From Gentiana macrophylla (lineage: Eukaryota; Streptophyta; Magnoliopsida; Gentianales; Gentianaceae), in assembly GCA_026214975.1 (NCBI GenBank), contig JAOBSW010000275.1, positions 1 to 64,000 on the forward strand: a stretch of 64,000 nucleotides of DNA, written 5' to 3'. The notes beneath the pieces are model-generated. The model worked only from the letters and a program-made list of their open reading frames with translations, had not been told where the DNA came from and made no database searches. A program made the position numbers and the translations under genes. Positions 1-11,470 of this stretch are shown piece after piece (positions within the stretch are counted from its first letter, which is position 1; every line of letters begins with the position of its first letter).

Positions 1-1239
1 TTATCGCTTTATCTTTCTAATTTGATCTCAGGTGGGTAAGGTAAAGATTCTAAATCTATAACCTTAGGTTCGGGTTATACCCTATGTTCCTTTTTCCTTA
101 AATCTTTGAGCATTACTTGTCCGGCCATGTTTCATTCTCATCCAATTTTTCTCTTTGAAACATCTTCAGACGATTTTCCCTTTTCGGTTATTGGCATATC
201 CTCCTTCTTTTCTTCAAAAGATTGCTTTTTCTAACATGTTCCTTAAATAAGGTTCTCGTGTCTTTATCTCGTTGGATCTATTAGAATCCTAGGATTTTGA
301 CCCATCTCTTATTTTTACTTTCGTGTTTAACTTTACTATTTTGTTTCAAAAATCTTCAATAATTTCTTCTTCTTCATCAAGAAATTCAAGTTCAATCAAG
401 TTTCCTTATTCGTCTCAATTTTTCCATTTAAATCATTCTCTACTTCATTATCTCCCGAAGTTTTCTGCTCTAAAGATTCCACAAAGTTTTCTACTTCTCG
501 TAATAAAGATTTACTTCTCTCGGGTTTCTTTCGTATTACTTGGTAATCCTCCCTGAGGTTCTAGTTATTTTTACGCTCTCCTTCTCTACTCAAATGGTCT
601 TCCATATTCCTTATTGATGCTTCTATAGTTCCTATTCCGTATCATGTCCACTCATGGATGTTTTTAACGTATCATATCCTTAAGGATCCGTCTCCTATAG
701 AGCAATGGTTATCATAGTTTTACATTTTTAGCTTGAGTAAACTACACCCATCATATTTTCCATTAATTTCTCCCATTTATCAACTCCTTCAAAGTTGAGT
801 TGAACTTTGAGTGACTCGGTATACTTTGAGTAGTATGTTGTGATATAATGCATCTGTAATGATCAGTAGGTTCGATTCATGTATCTCCTTGATAAACTTG
901 ATTACTATATGAATTTTATATTGAACTTTATTACTGTGGTTTTCGCACCAACGATAAGTAGGGTGATCTCTTCTAATAGCACTAAACGAGTTTGAATAAT
1001 GCTGTTGTTCAAATTCTTATGTCGTTGTAAAAACTCACCTCCTCCCCTTGAATATCCCGTTGGTTCTTCAACTCCTAATGACACATTATCCTCGATTTGA
1101 GTATTCAGCTGGGTATACTATTTTCTCGAACTTAGATTTTTGTTTGATTGTAGACCATCAAATTTCCTACTTAAATTTCTCCAAGTGTGCTAGAACTTCC
1201 GTCGATTCGATGTACATTCTCCCGCAAATGCTACTTTTC
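1..1239. other. No gene resolved; interior of the retroelement
   Basis: Only short open frames without recognisable domains are present. By position on the minus strand it would hold the end of gag and the start of pol, but I could not recognise protease or reverse transcriptase motifs. Confidence 0.3.
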
Positions 1240-2030
1240 TTGTGCTAGAACCGGTTTCCCACATTCGTTATTTTGGAAATCTTTTCTATGGCATCGTAAA
1301 CTAATTGGGCTTCACTCATCATTAAAGAACCACCACATGCAATGATCAATCTGTGACGTGAGTCTTTCCTTAGTTTACTTACATAAAAGTTGGATTTGCA
1401 TATCTAAGGAATAACCATGATCGACAAGCTCTTAATAGTTTCTTAAATCTCTCCCAAGCATTCCTAAGCGCTTTCTTCGTAGATCCTTGTCTAAAATTAG
1501 CAATTTCGACCTTTAACTCCAAATTTCTACCAGAGTAAAATATTGCTTTAAGAACTCGGTTTGAATCTCCTCCCAACTTGTCAACGAATGATGTGGGAGT
1601 GACATAAACCAATCTCGTGCTCTTCCTTTTAAAGAAAAGGAAACATAGACATCCTTGTTAATTCACGATGAGCACCTTGACTTTTGGTCATTACACAATT
1701 CTTCAAAAAGATAGAGATGATGATGTGATGATCCTCATCATCTTCCCTGTAAATTGGGCTTGTGTCAATTAAACCAAAAGATGAGATTTTATTTCAAATT
1801 ATTCGCCTTCATTTGGTAAAAGAATTGGATTATTAGTCTGATTTCTTCACGGTTTGATCATGTATAGGTCTCGGTTTGGTAGGTTAGGATTATTATGATG
1901 ATTCCGGTTCCGGTTTTGATTATTAGGATTTTGATTATTTGGTATTGGTGGATTCTCGATTAAGGTTTTGTCCATGTCCTCGGGGCATGTATAATACCTT
2001 GTTCGGTGTTTCATCACCGATTTCGCCATT
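1240..2030 (-). pseudogene. gag-like remnant of the Athila-like element
   Basis: The minus strand reads an Asn/Pro-rich segment (2029-1847), then KGRAREW-like residues near 1640-1620, then a helix block with ANFRQGS, ALRNAWERFKKLL and, in another frame, ACGGSLM near 1350-1320. These are hallmarks of the retrotransposon gag (capsid) domain in plant Ty3/gypsy elements, where FRQ...AWERFK..L is conserved. Frames change and stop codons intervene, so no full protein is encoded. Role in an active element would be capsid formation in the cytoplasm. Confidence 0.5.
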
Positions 2031-2345
2031 CTCGCTTCTCGATTTGATGATGATACGTCAGGATTTCCCGACTAGTATGACCACGCTTACTTTCTACTTT
2101 AACCCGCCAGAAGTATTTATGTCGCTTATAGCGAGTGAGTGGGGCTACATGCCTTCCGGTCATCAACTATCTAAAAAAAGTAAAATAACTTGATAAAGAT
2201 GTATAAAGATTGGTAACTTACCTACAAGCGTAAGTACCAACTAAAATAAAAAGAAATGTGATAAGAAGAGTGTTGACTTATCCTAGAATTTTGAGCTAAT
2301 ATAAGGTAAAACCATTCAACACAATGAATTAGCGCCGTGATCCTC

Positions 2346-2356
2346 GCAACGGCGCC
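2346..2356 (-). other. Primer-binding site, tRNA-Asp type
   Basis: The minus strand reads GGCGCCGTTGC, the core of the primer site (TGGCGCCGTTGC) used by Athila/Tat-type plant Ty3/gypsy elements and complementary to tRNA-Asp. It lies between the candidate LTR and the gag remnants, in the expected order. Confidence 0.55.
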
Positions 2357-4134
2357 GTAAAGCCGACGTGGGTTTTCCTAGTGCTATTCCAAATTTTAAC
2401 CGACAAAGCCAGTATCGGGTCAAATCAGAAGGCTAGTATGGTGAGTCGTGTCTAATCCTCGTGGAAACGATGGTAATTCAGAGTGTGGCTAAACACCGTT
2501 AAGCTTATTATTAACTCAATCTAAGTCGCAATTTTTCTTTTTTCTATTTAGTAACCTTAAAACAAAGAATAAGTGCATAAAACTAAAATGTATATATATA
2601 TATAGATACATAAATATATATATAAATATATAGAAATACATATATATATAGATATAAATATATATAGTACCAATACAATATATAAGATATAAATACTAGT
2701 AATATTATAAAAGACTAGCCAAGAATATGTCATCAATCAAGATTCTTTAGTAGAAATAGATGTGCTCGATCTTTCCTTATTTTAAGGTGAATCAATTATA
2801 TATGAATCGGTGTATTCCTAAGCTAGACAACTCCTCCTCACACGAAGCGTATGAAATTGTCATATGTCAAATTGTCATCGCTTAATCTCCACAACCGCCC
2901 CATGCTAATCTTAGTTAGTCCGAACAGTACCGAGTACAAATCTACCCCGGATAAAAGAGGTTATTCCGCTTTGTCGACGGCCGATGTTATTCAAGAGGCT
3001 CCGTTGTCAGCGGATCGATTTAACACAAACGGTGTAGTTTTAATCAAACGTGATTTTTAACATTATTATGATCTTGAACACAAATTTAATAAGATTCATC
3101 TTTCCCAAGACAAATCGCTTCGGTAGAAATAGATTCCGCTTGTCACGCTTTCACTCGCCATTTTTACTCCTCCGGTTTTTCTATCCTTTATCTCATATCC
3201 TAACTTCTCCGGTCGGGCCATCGTTAGTTATATGTTGCGATTCATCTTGGTTAATTACGCCAATCCGAATATTATCAATACGCTGTAAGATAGAAAAAGA
3301 TTCATTATAATCGATTTTAATTCAATTTTAACTTAGTCATCATCTATTTCCTAAAAAGATAAACTAATTCAATTTCATATCTTGGCTAGACATAGAGTTA
3401 GCCTAATATCATTATAACTAATATATAGATACTAATAACAACAAACAAACATAAATACATTAAAAAGTTACCAGATTATAATCAGAAGTGTCAGAGCCGT
3501 ATTCTCCGAAATAGCAACTCCTTTAGCAACAACGAGCCTTGATAAACCTTCTAAGTACTAAAACGATACTTATACTACAAGATTATTTCGACAGAGTGTC
3601 GCTTACGGTATTTACGTAACTACACACTAGATTAAGATAATATATATATATATAGATAGTGATGATATATATATATTGGTACAACTTCCTCAAGCCGCAA
3701 ATGAGGAGTATTTATAGAGTGGATGTCAAGGCCGGCGCTGGTCGGTGTAGTCTTCCCGGCGCTGGCCGGTGCTATAGCTGGAGATTCTCTCCCGATGTTC
3801 CCCATGTGTCGGGTGGTGGCAGAGATTCCGGCTCGGGCCGGTTTTTTCGGTTCGGGCCGGATCTTGAAAATATCTTTCTTCCGCTTTCGCATCAAGCTTC
3901 GGTTTTAATTCTTCGCTTTTCTATCACACGCACTCAAAACACCAAAAACACGAGCCACAAGAATTTTGATCATAAAACTATAAGTTTTACTAAAATAATA
4001 ACGTATAATATCTATTTATAATGATTTCGATTTTTATGTGTTTTTAGATATATTTTTATAGAATTTATACTTATATTATCGTGAATATTTATATAAAAAG
4101 TCATATAATATGATTATATTTTTATCATACATCA
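2357..4134 (-). repeat. Candidate 5' LTR of the Athila-like element
   Basis: On the minus strand this block would start with TGATGTATGA at 4134 and end just before the primer site near 2357, about 1.8 kb. It contains AT microsatellites at about 2588-2680 and 3641-3677, and a GC-rich stretch at 3728-3860 with repeated GGCCGG and GCGCTGG motifs. A minus-strand TATAAATA lies at 3709-3716. No partner LTR is in the window, so the ends rest on the TG start and the primer site only. Confidence 0.4.
3709..3716 (-). promoter_or_regulatory. TATA box in the candidate LTR
   Basis: The minus strand reads TATAAATA here, inside the candidate LTR about 420 bp from its 5' end. That position fits a U3 promoter. 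Transcription would run leftwards through the primer site into gag. Confidence 0.4.
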
Positions 4135-4139
4135 AAGCG

Positions 4140-4430
4140 CCCCCGAGATCGGGCTTGCTAGTTCCGCTTCGCAAATGAGGCTCAAGCTTATACCGTGTCT
4201 TAGTAGAAGTCATGCCTTGGGAATTACGAGATTAGTCTGCTTTTATCGATAATCTGTTTTTAGCTAAATGTAGTGAATTAGGCCAACCCTTCTTTTGATT
4301 CTCGCGATTGTTATTGATGATATTAGTCGATGATTTCCGCTTTGGATCATGCCACGTTTAGATTCCAAAGAGAAAACAACGTGTTAGCGCATAAGCTCGC
4401 CGCTTTCTTTCAACCATGACGTAAGTGTTT
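4140..4430 (+). pseudogene. RNase H-like (RVT_3) remnant
   Basis: Translating across frames gives EAQAYTV, DNLFLAKC, VDDFRF and RENNVLAHKLAAF in order. These match the tail of the plant non-LTR RNase H-like domain, in which an EA..A..GL helix, a D.N/S strand and a final N..AH.LA motif recur. Frame changes and stops show it is decayed. It sits next to a minus-strand LINE fragment but is on the opposite strand, so it is a separate insertion. Confidence 0.4.
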
Positions 4431-4904
4431 TTGGCATGGATGTACTTCGCAAGGACTCAGATAAATTAATTTTTATTAATGAACTTTCATTGTTTGGAAA
4501 AAATGAATTGAAGTTAATTTATGAGTTTTATTTAATTCTTTTGTTTCTTATAAAATATTTAATATCCTAGATCAATTAATCTAATTAACTAATCCAAATT
4601 TGGCTCGTATGGTTTTTGTATGGCGGGACTTGTATGAATGAAAAAGACAGATCGAGCTCCTTTAACATGGTCGAGCTCTTTGGTATACATAGTTCTTGCA
4701 ATCGCCTAACAAGATACAATAATATTTTTCTTCCGCTCAAAACGCCATTTCAATCGAACATAAGCGTTAACTTGAAAATCTGGTCAAGCAATCTCGCTGA
4801 TGCATGACTTTAAAATATGAAGAGTTTCTAAAACGGTTTATACATGATATGAACACAAGAGTTTTGGCTTTAAGAAAGAAAAAGAATTTGTTTTCATGTT
4901 TGCC

Positions 4905-5640
4905 TCTAATTTTTCTTTTTTTTCTTTTGAGCAAACCAACATTATTTTATTGAGACAAATCAGAATTACAAGTAGCAATAACGTTCTCCGGGAACATAGT
5001 TCCTCAATCCACAAAACCAAGTTAATCTAAACCCTCTTGGGCTAACAAATGTGCTAGCCTATTGTCAGTTCGCTTAACAAATGAGAATGAAAGGGAATCA
5101 AAGGACTCCACTAAAAGCAAACAATCCCTAGCTAAGCAGCCAGATAAAATCATGAGCAGGCAACTGAAGTCGTTGGATGCAAGAGAGAGAGTCTGACTCC
5201 AAACAGATCGCACGGTACCCCTACTTCAAATTTTAACAGAGAGACCCTATAAATAGCAATCGAGCTCGCAGAATCAACATCCGCATCGACCCAACCTTCC
5301 CCGAGCAAGCGCGCAGGATCCGGCCATCCGATCCGCCGAATACTGCCCCATAAGCACAAGCATCCACAAAAAGAGCCAAATCAACATTGATCTTCACATG
5401 GTCCCCAACAGGCGGCTGCCAGTTGGTAGACCAAGACGGACTAACCGACTCATGAAGAGGGGACTCATGTGCGGCCGGAATCGTACAATGAAACAAGGCA
5501 TGAAACAAATCTCATGACGGCCCCGCAGAGATCACAACCACATGCTCCCATATTACGCCGGCTAAGCGAGACTCCGGTCACTAAGCAATCATGTAAACCT
5601 CTCCACAAGAAGTGTGCAATCCGCGGGTCGAACCGGTTTT
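4905..5640 (-). mobile_element. 3' fragment of a plant LINE with zf-RVT and RNase H-like domains
   Basis: On the minus strand, 5640-5510 reads a zf-RVT-like stretch (HFLWRGLHDCL, SLSRRNM, CDLCG), followed after a frameshift by HALFHC. Then comes the RNase H-like start (PPVGDHVKINVD, near 5435-5390) and its end (FSFVKRTDNRLAHLLA, near 5075-5030). Downstream is AATAAAATAATG and an A-rich tail (about 4930-4905), as expected for a LINE 3' end. Upstream reverse transcriptase is absent, so this is a 5'-truncated copy, with at least two frameshifts. Confidence 0.65.
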
Positions 5641-5961
5641 TCTCTAATTTTCATTCAATACATTTAGAATATATTGTTTTCATGTATGTCACTAATATTC
5701 CTTCAAAACAGAGATTTTATAGGGAAAATTTAATCTAATAAAATGGTTTGTTCATGTTTCATGTTTGGTTAAATTGGTTTAAGCGAATCATTACCACACA
5801 AACCGTGAAATCGAATAGGTATATATGGGTTGCACCCATTCGAATTATGTCCAAATTGTATTGTTCACCTAATTAAATTTCTCCGGCAACTTCTAAACAA
5901 CAACAATAGTATTGTTTATGAAGAGTGAGTAGTGGCCGGGTTCTCCCACGAGTCCCACCAC

Positions 5962-5972
5962 TATATATATAT
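5962..5972 (+). promoter_or_regulatory. TATA box of the nsLTP gene
   Basis: TATATATATAT lies about 75 bp before the start codon at 6037. Transcription starting about 30 bp downstream would leave a 5' leader of about 45 nt. Confidence 0.6.
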
Positions 5973-6036
5973 AGGCAATCCCCATTTCTTTTCTTTACAC
6001 TTAAAATCTCTTTTCGTTTACAGAATTCGTACGAAA

Positions 6037-6330
6037 ATGAAAGTAAACTCCAATAATGTTCCACTGGTACTTTGGCTGGTGACGCTTATTGTTTTCGCCG
6101 GTGAAGTACAAGAGAGCTTGGCCGTGATCTGCATGGCGACGGAGCTGACTCCCTGCTACGCCGCAATGACATCCAACCAACCGCCGTCAGACGCTTGCTG
6201 CAGTAAGTTGGTGGAGCAGACGCCTTGCCTTTGCGGTTACCTGAAAGATCCAGTGCTCCGGCAGTTCATGAACGGGCCCAATGCTCAGAAAGTTGCTGTC
6301 AGCTGCAATGTTCCGACGCCGGAATGCTGA
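6037..6330 (+). CDS. Type 2 non-specific lipid-transfer protein (nsLTP2-like)
   Basis: Single exon, 97 aa. Residues 1-29 form a signal peptide with a hydrophobic core (LVLWLVTLIVFAG), so the mature protein is secreted. The mature part has the eight-cysteine motif: C at VICMATEL, C at TPCYAA, the CC pair in DACCSKL, CLC in TPCLCGYL, then VSCNV and a final C at the C-terminus. Length and CxC spacing fit type 2 LTPs, which bind lipids in a hydrophobic tunnel and act in the apoplast in cuticle building or defence. The frame is open upstream to 5932 but without ATG; the first ATG at 6037 follows a TATA box and starts the signal peptide directly. No break is seen. Confidence 0.93.
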   Translation: MKVNSNNVPLVLWLVTLIVFAGEVQESLAVICMATELTPCYAAMTSNQPPSDACCSKLVEQTPCLCGYLKDPVLRQFMNGPNAQKVAVSCNVPTPEC

Positions 6331-6787
6331 TTAATTTACCGTATTCGGGTTCAATCTTCTACCTTTACGGTTGTCTCATGTATGAAACGATGTCGTATCA
6401 CTTATGTTGGCGTTTGTATCGTTATGTATCTGTTTTAATGTTCTAAGCCTGTGTTCTTATCTTGCATGTGTTAATGGTTCTATTGTGTGTATTTCCTGCA
6501 CTTTTCATTTGTAATCCTTCTTTTTTCTTTTTCTTTTCTATTTTTTTAAAGGACTCTTAAACTGTTAAACGATAGAAATCGTTAATTAATAAGTTTTAAT
6601 ATTCGACTTGCTAATATTAGCATGATCGTTTCGCTTGGTTTATCGAACAAAACTTAAACAATATTATGCTCGCTTTTGCCGAATGGATCTGTTTACTCAT
6701 GAGTGTTTGATTATGTTTTTGACACGCTTATATATAGATAAATTTATATACAATCTAACACTAAGACATAAGATTATAAACAATTTC
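6331..6787. other. Intergenic, downstream of the nsLTP gene
   Basis: AT-rich, with T/C-rich tracts near 6520-6550. It should hold the 3' UTR of the nsLTP gene; no other feature seen. Confidence 0.4.
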
Positions 6788-6799
6788 ATCTAATAGATA

Positions 6800-6884
6800 C
6801 CCCAGCTGTTATTACTCCGGCCGCCACGGAGACCCTGCTCGATTCCCCTCCCCAACCTTTCGCTTTTTTGAAGGAAAAAAAAAA
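6800..6884 (+). mobile_element. Short SINE copy with target-site duplication
   Basis: A tRNA-like B-box (CTCGATTCCCC) is followed by CCCCAACCTTTCG and a poly(A) tail. The whole is flanked by a 12-bp direct repeat ATCTAATAGATA at 6788-6799 and 6885-6896. The 3' part matches the minus-strand SINE at 26554-26668, so they belong to one family. At about 85 bp with no A-box it looks 5'-truncated. Confidence 0.6.
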
Positions 6885-6896
6885 ATCTAATAGATA

Positions 6897-7855
6897 ATCT
6901 ATGTGAATTTGATAGATTTTTATAAGGTTTCCTAATGCTTTTGGTATTGTCATGTTTAAACTTTAAACATTGCTCTGTATTATGAATGTGGACATGATTT
7001 TTCTTATACATTAACAACTCAAACTCGAACACAAATTAACAAATTTTCTTTATAAACGAGCCAAAATTCCACGTAATTTTTTTTTGTTTTTTTTTAAACA
7101 AACGATCATGAATATTCGTGACTTTTACTTAACTAAAGGTTTATTCGCTTATTAAACAAACAACTATAAATAAGTCAGAACCTAAACAAACACAAAATAA
7201 CGATCGATATTCTATTGACTCAACTCTTTACCAAATCCATTAAATGCATAGCGGAATGAACGAGTAAGAATTCTCATACGTATTAAGCCCCCTTAACAAA
7301 GGCAAAGCCCATCTATATTTTAGTACCACTACTTAACATAATTCTGCCAGTCTAGCCCAGCCTAACCCCATCATGCTCGTTGGGTGATAATATTAGATTA
7401 TAGTCGGTCCATTCTGCCGGAAAATCGCCTCATGCTCTTTTACGTATATAAAATGAAGAAATTTTACGACATTAACGACCATCAAACTCAATCTCGATTT
7501 GCTTATTGGTAATCGATCTAAATACACAATCATTTATGTGATGACATACGTTCTTTAAGTTTCACTATTGCCGACAACTATAAAATTTGCCACAAAATGA
7601 TAGAGGAACCGAGGTACTCCACACCCCATCCCCGACAAATGTATTGTGATATCTCAAATTTTGGTAAAGTCACAGATGCATATTTCAGAAAATTTAATAT
7701 TATATTTATTTCATTTATGGATTTAAGTTTAAAAAAAGGAAAAGATTTAATTATAATAACTCATTGGGAGTCATTTTTGACCAAAAATAAACCTCCCATG
7801 TTAGACGGGAGTTGTCGGAAGTTATATTCCTCTCAAAAGTTCGAACATTGATATC
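6897..7855. other. Intergenic, no gene recognised
   Basis: AT-rich sequence with short open frames only. Nothing recognisable on either strand. Confidence 0.4.
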
Positions 7856-10800
7856 AAAGGAAAATGAAAACTGAAAAGGCAAAATGGAGAGTTCTTCAAA
7901 CCCTCACAAGATTCTTGGTCAACTTCAAATTTAAGTACAGATTCGTGATCCTTGGGGAGAAGGGCATCGCTTTGACATCAAGTTTTCCAAGTTCGAATGT
8001 AGGATGATTATCACGGATGGATCAAAGATCCACCCGACACGTTAATGGAAAGACAAGATCTAGATCTAATAATCAAAATACATAAAATAATAGATCTAAT
8101 CCTACTTATGCTAGATTATCAACCTTTATGGTGCAAAACGCCAAGAACAAGGTCAATCCAATCCGAAAGCTAGTTGAGAGCCTAATTGAGAAGCCAAAGT
8201 CTTCCAACGCAGATCTCCAAGCACCACCAAAGATGGTGTTTCTGCCTCGCCGACCTCCTCGAGATGCTACCTTAGAAAAACCCAAGCTTTTTCTAAAACT
8301 CAACCCAAGACTTAAGGCCTAAAATTCTAAGCCTTAGTACTTCCTCAATTTCAAAATTGTGTTGTGATTTTAGCTTTATAACTCTCTTTATATGTTATAA
8401 AGAATCCTCGTCTCTCCGCCGATTTATTTAATTAATACAAAATCAATCAAATTAATCATTTTCCTAAAAAGATAAATCCATAATATTCCTAAACTAATTA
8501 GATAAATAAAAGATTTTCTTTCCTTAAATTATTCAAAGAAATAAATAATTTAATCACACGTTTTATTATTTATTAAGAAAACTAATTTCCCAACAAATAA
8601 TAAACAAAATATGCGCCCACCCTAAATAATTAGGTCACACGATTTTCATCACAAAACGCTTTGAATCCACTTAAAATTTTTTTCTCAGTATTTAATTATA
8701 TATTCCAACTAAACAATTAATCCACATACCAATTAAATAATTCAATCCAACTATTTAATTATAATTGAGGTGAAACGACGAGAAAACATACGCTATGTTG
8801 AGAGCCACGCCGCACTACGACTACCCATATTCGCACTTCACAATAAATTAAATAATATTATCCGTCGATCAACAATAATATTCAATCTATTAATTCCGGG
8901 ATTACACCACCATAAACCCGAAATCAACTCATTAATATAGATAACTTGCACTCAACTATGAGTCGAAAGTGTCCACCGATATAATCATTACATACGTATA
9001 AATCCGCCATAGATCGCTCGCTTCGATTCGAGATATCTCCGTAAACCCTTCTCAAACATCTTATCATTATTTACCATTAACCCTCTAGTGATCAATTAGT
9101 TCATAACTAATATAATATGAACTCCGCGGATCGATTAGTTTCTGTGATTAACAAATAAGAGAATCGGCTCGCCTACTTCCCGGAGGAAGGAATGGATTCC
9201 ATATTCGTGATAAGCACGTACTACTCACTCATCCTGCATCAGAGCCAACGAAGTTGTTGGACCACATAACGCGGGTTGATCCTTACTAACACATCAAACT
9301 CTACCTTAGTCTAAGCAGCTTGTCTCGTGATCACCTCAGATTGAGATTAATCCATATATGATCATCTTGTGATTCGATAAGACTTCTCGACACGGAATTA
9401 TATCGAGAACTCAAATCAAATCGGTCCAAATTTCTATATGATTATCATAATATATAAATGCCCCATTAGTACTCCTATTACCTACAAACCGGATAAGATC
9501 AAGCCACACCGTAAAGTGTTCTCGGGCGCATTATTAGCATATTAATCATAAGACCTGCACTCGATTAATCAACGCTACGGACTAAGTTAATTTTAAGTAC
9601 ATCTCACTAACTCAACTCTTGTGTATAGCCATACACCGAAGTTATGTGATTACATAAACGAGGTACTTATGGTTTTTCAAGAGTGTCTTAATTATAGGCA
9701 TACATGCATATAATAAGATGAATTATTAATTTCGCCATAAAACAATTATATAATTGTCTTCGGCACTACACCTAAAGCAACCAAAATGTTCGCTTTTACC
9801 CTAGTTTTGAGATCATCAAGTTTGTGCAAGTTTTGTGGTTCTTTGGTGTAATTCGTAGTCCTCGCTGATTAAACCTCGATCCTAATTAATTCTTGAATCA
9901 ATTATGGATCAACTATGTTTTGCTGAAGTTTGTGAAAGTATACAATTTTTCTTGGAAGAATTGCTTGGATTGCTTGATAACAAGTAAGGGGTTTTCATAT
10001 TGAGCAATCAATGTTTTATAATGTTTGGGTTGAGTTTTGTGTTGCCTTTGGTTGTTAAAAATCATGTTTTAAGTTGTTGTTGAAGCATGATATGTTACGG
10101 TATGATTAAGACTTATTTTGTCGCCGCTTTATGTCTATATTGCGGTCAAAATGGTTGGATTTGGGTTAGAAATCGTAAAAGTGTAAAAATATGATTTTTG
10201 GGCGCTTTACGTCATGCGCGCGCCAAACTGTGAATAGAAACATGTAGTACTGCTGAGTTTTAGTATGTTACTGAAAGGGTTTAAAGACACGCTAAAATTG
10301 AAACATAAAGTTGTCCAAGTTATTGTTCATGTTTAGCGCGCCAAAACCCATATTTTGTGGTTTATGTTGTTTTGAGCCCCGAATCTAGTTTGGAATGTTG
10401 TTTATTAATCTAATAACATTATATAAAAATGAATAAGTCATGATTAAGCTTCCGATGCGCTTAGTTCCGGCACCGAATGGATTATTCCTAAGAGTGAAGT
10501 TCGGGACCGCCGTAAGAGTATGAATGGCCTTGTGCTTTGGTGCGTTAGTATCCACCAATGTCTCGTGGTATTTGCTAGGCTTGTTGTGTCTAGTTGTCAT
10601 GAGGAGTAGGGTGTAAGTGAGCCTTTTTTGAAAAAAATTTAGGTGGCTATTCTTGGTAAGCGCACAAATCTATATCGCGATACGTAGCGTGGTCAAGTGT
10701 AAAGTTGAATAACTTTGTTGGCCCTCGGCGGGTACCTGTGAGTAGGATTTCACCGAACACACACACTATCGGGCTAGCCTGTGGCTATCGTGTGATCCAC

Positions 10801-11470
10801 TAATAGGTCGCAATCGTTGTTTCACGCGAGTAGCACCACGCGTAGCGTCCTTGAATATCGATGTAACAAAGACAAGCTAAGCTAGAATGCTAAGGATCTC
10901 ATGATATTTGACGAGTATGAAGTGAAGCCTGTAGTTTGGGTCGTGTTCATGAAAGACAACTTAATTAATAAGAATACATTTACCTATCGTTATAAAACTT
11001 ATTTGTTCAATAGCTTCTACATTTTACTAAGATCTTTGACTTACCTCTATCAGACGTTTGTTTTAGATGCTTTATGTGGTGGTAAGCATTTAATATGCTG
11101 AATCGGAGTTGGATGATGATGACTTTGAGGATGATATATGATAATGCTATGCATGACTACTTTATTTGTACTTTTATTATTCAAGTGTATTCATGACTAT
11201 GTTGTTTATTCAAACTATGATGTAATTTTATTCCAAGACGATATCGAGGAATACATCACTCAAGTCAAGATGATCACGCTCACTCTTTAGATGACAAGCT
11301 TGTTAAAGCAGCTTATTTGATGTTTTGTTAGCGGTTACCAAGCTAGCTACACTTCTATATAAAGTAGCATGTAAGTCATAGAAAGACAATAATCAAGTTG
11401 TAAACTGATGTAATTGATAATACAATCGATTCTTCCTTCTTTAAAATCGTTGTCACCGTTTTATCAAGAA
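7856..11470. other. Gene-free stretch, probably old retroelement or LTR-derived
   Basis: No recognisable protein domain. Features that suggest LTR-derived DNA: a minus-strand TATAACATATAAAG at about 8384-8397 followed by long non-coding leader-like sequence, and a plus-strand TATATAAAG at about 11358-11366 shortly after TGTTAG. The primary signals for a retroelement (paired LTRs, PBS, pol motifs) are missing, so this is a guess from texture. Confidence 0.25.

Larger units (their letters stand above)
1..4134 (-). mobile_element. Degraded Ty3/gypsy LTR retrotransposon, Athila/Tat-like, cut by window edge
   Basis: Read on the minus strand, the order is a long AT-rich LTR-like block (about 2357-4134), a primer-binding site matching the tRNA-Asp type, then gag-like coding remnants (about 2030 down to 1240), then unresolved sequence to the window edge. 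A long LTR, a tRNA-Asp primer and a gag of this type are known for the Athila/Tat branch. Seen in sequence: PBS core, gag-type residues and a TATA box in the LTR. Inferred: the exact LTR ends and the clade. Coding frames are interrupted throughout, so the copy looks dead. The second LTR would lie outside the window to the left. Confidence 0.5.

Noticed and set aside
8106..8322. Pair of overlapping open frames on opposite strands (about 65 codons each)
   Set aside because: Both arise from one GC-richer segment; no recognisable domain on either strand.
10700..10870. Possible hammerhead-like or structured RNA in a GC-richer stretch
   Set aside because: The conserved CTGATGA and GAAAC core is absent.
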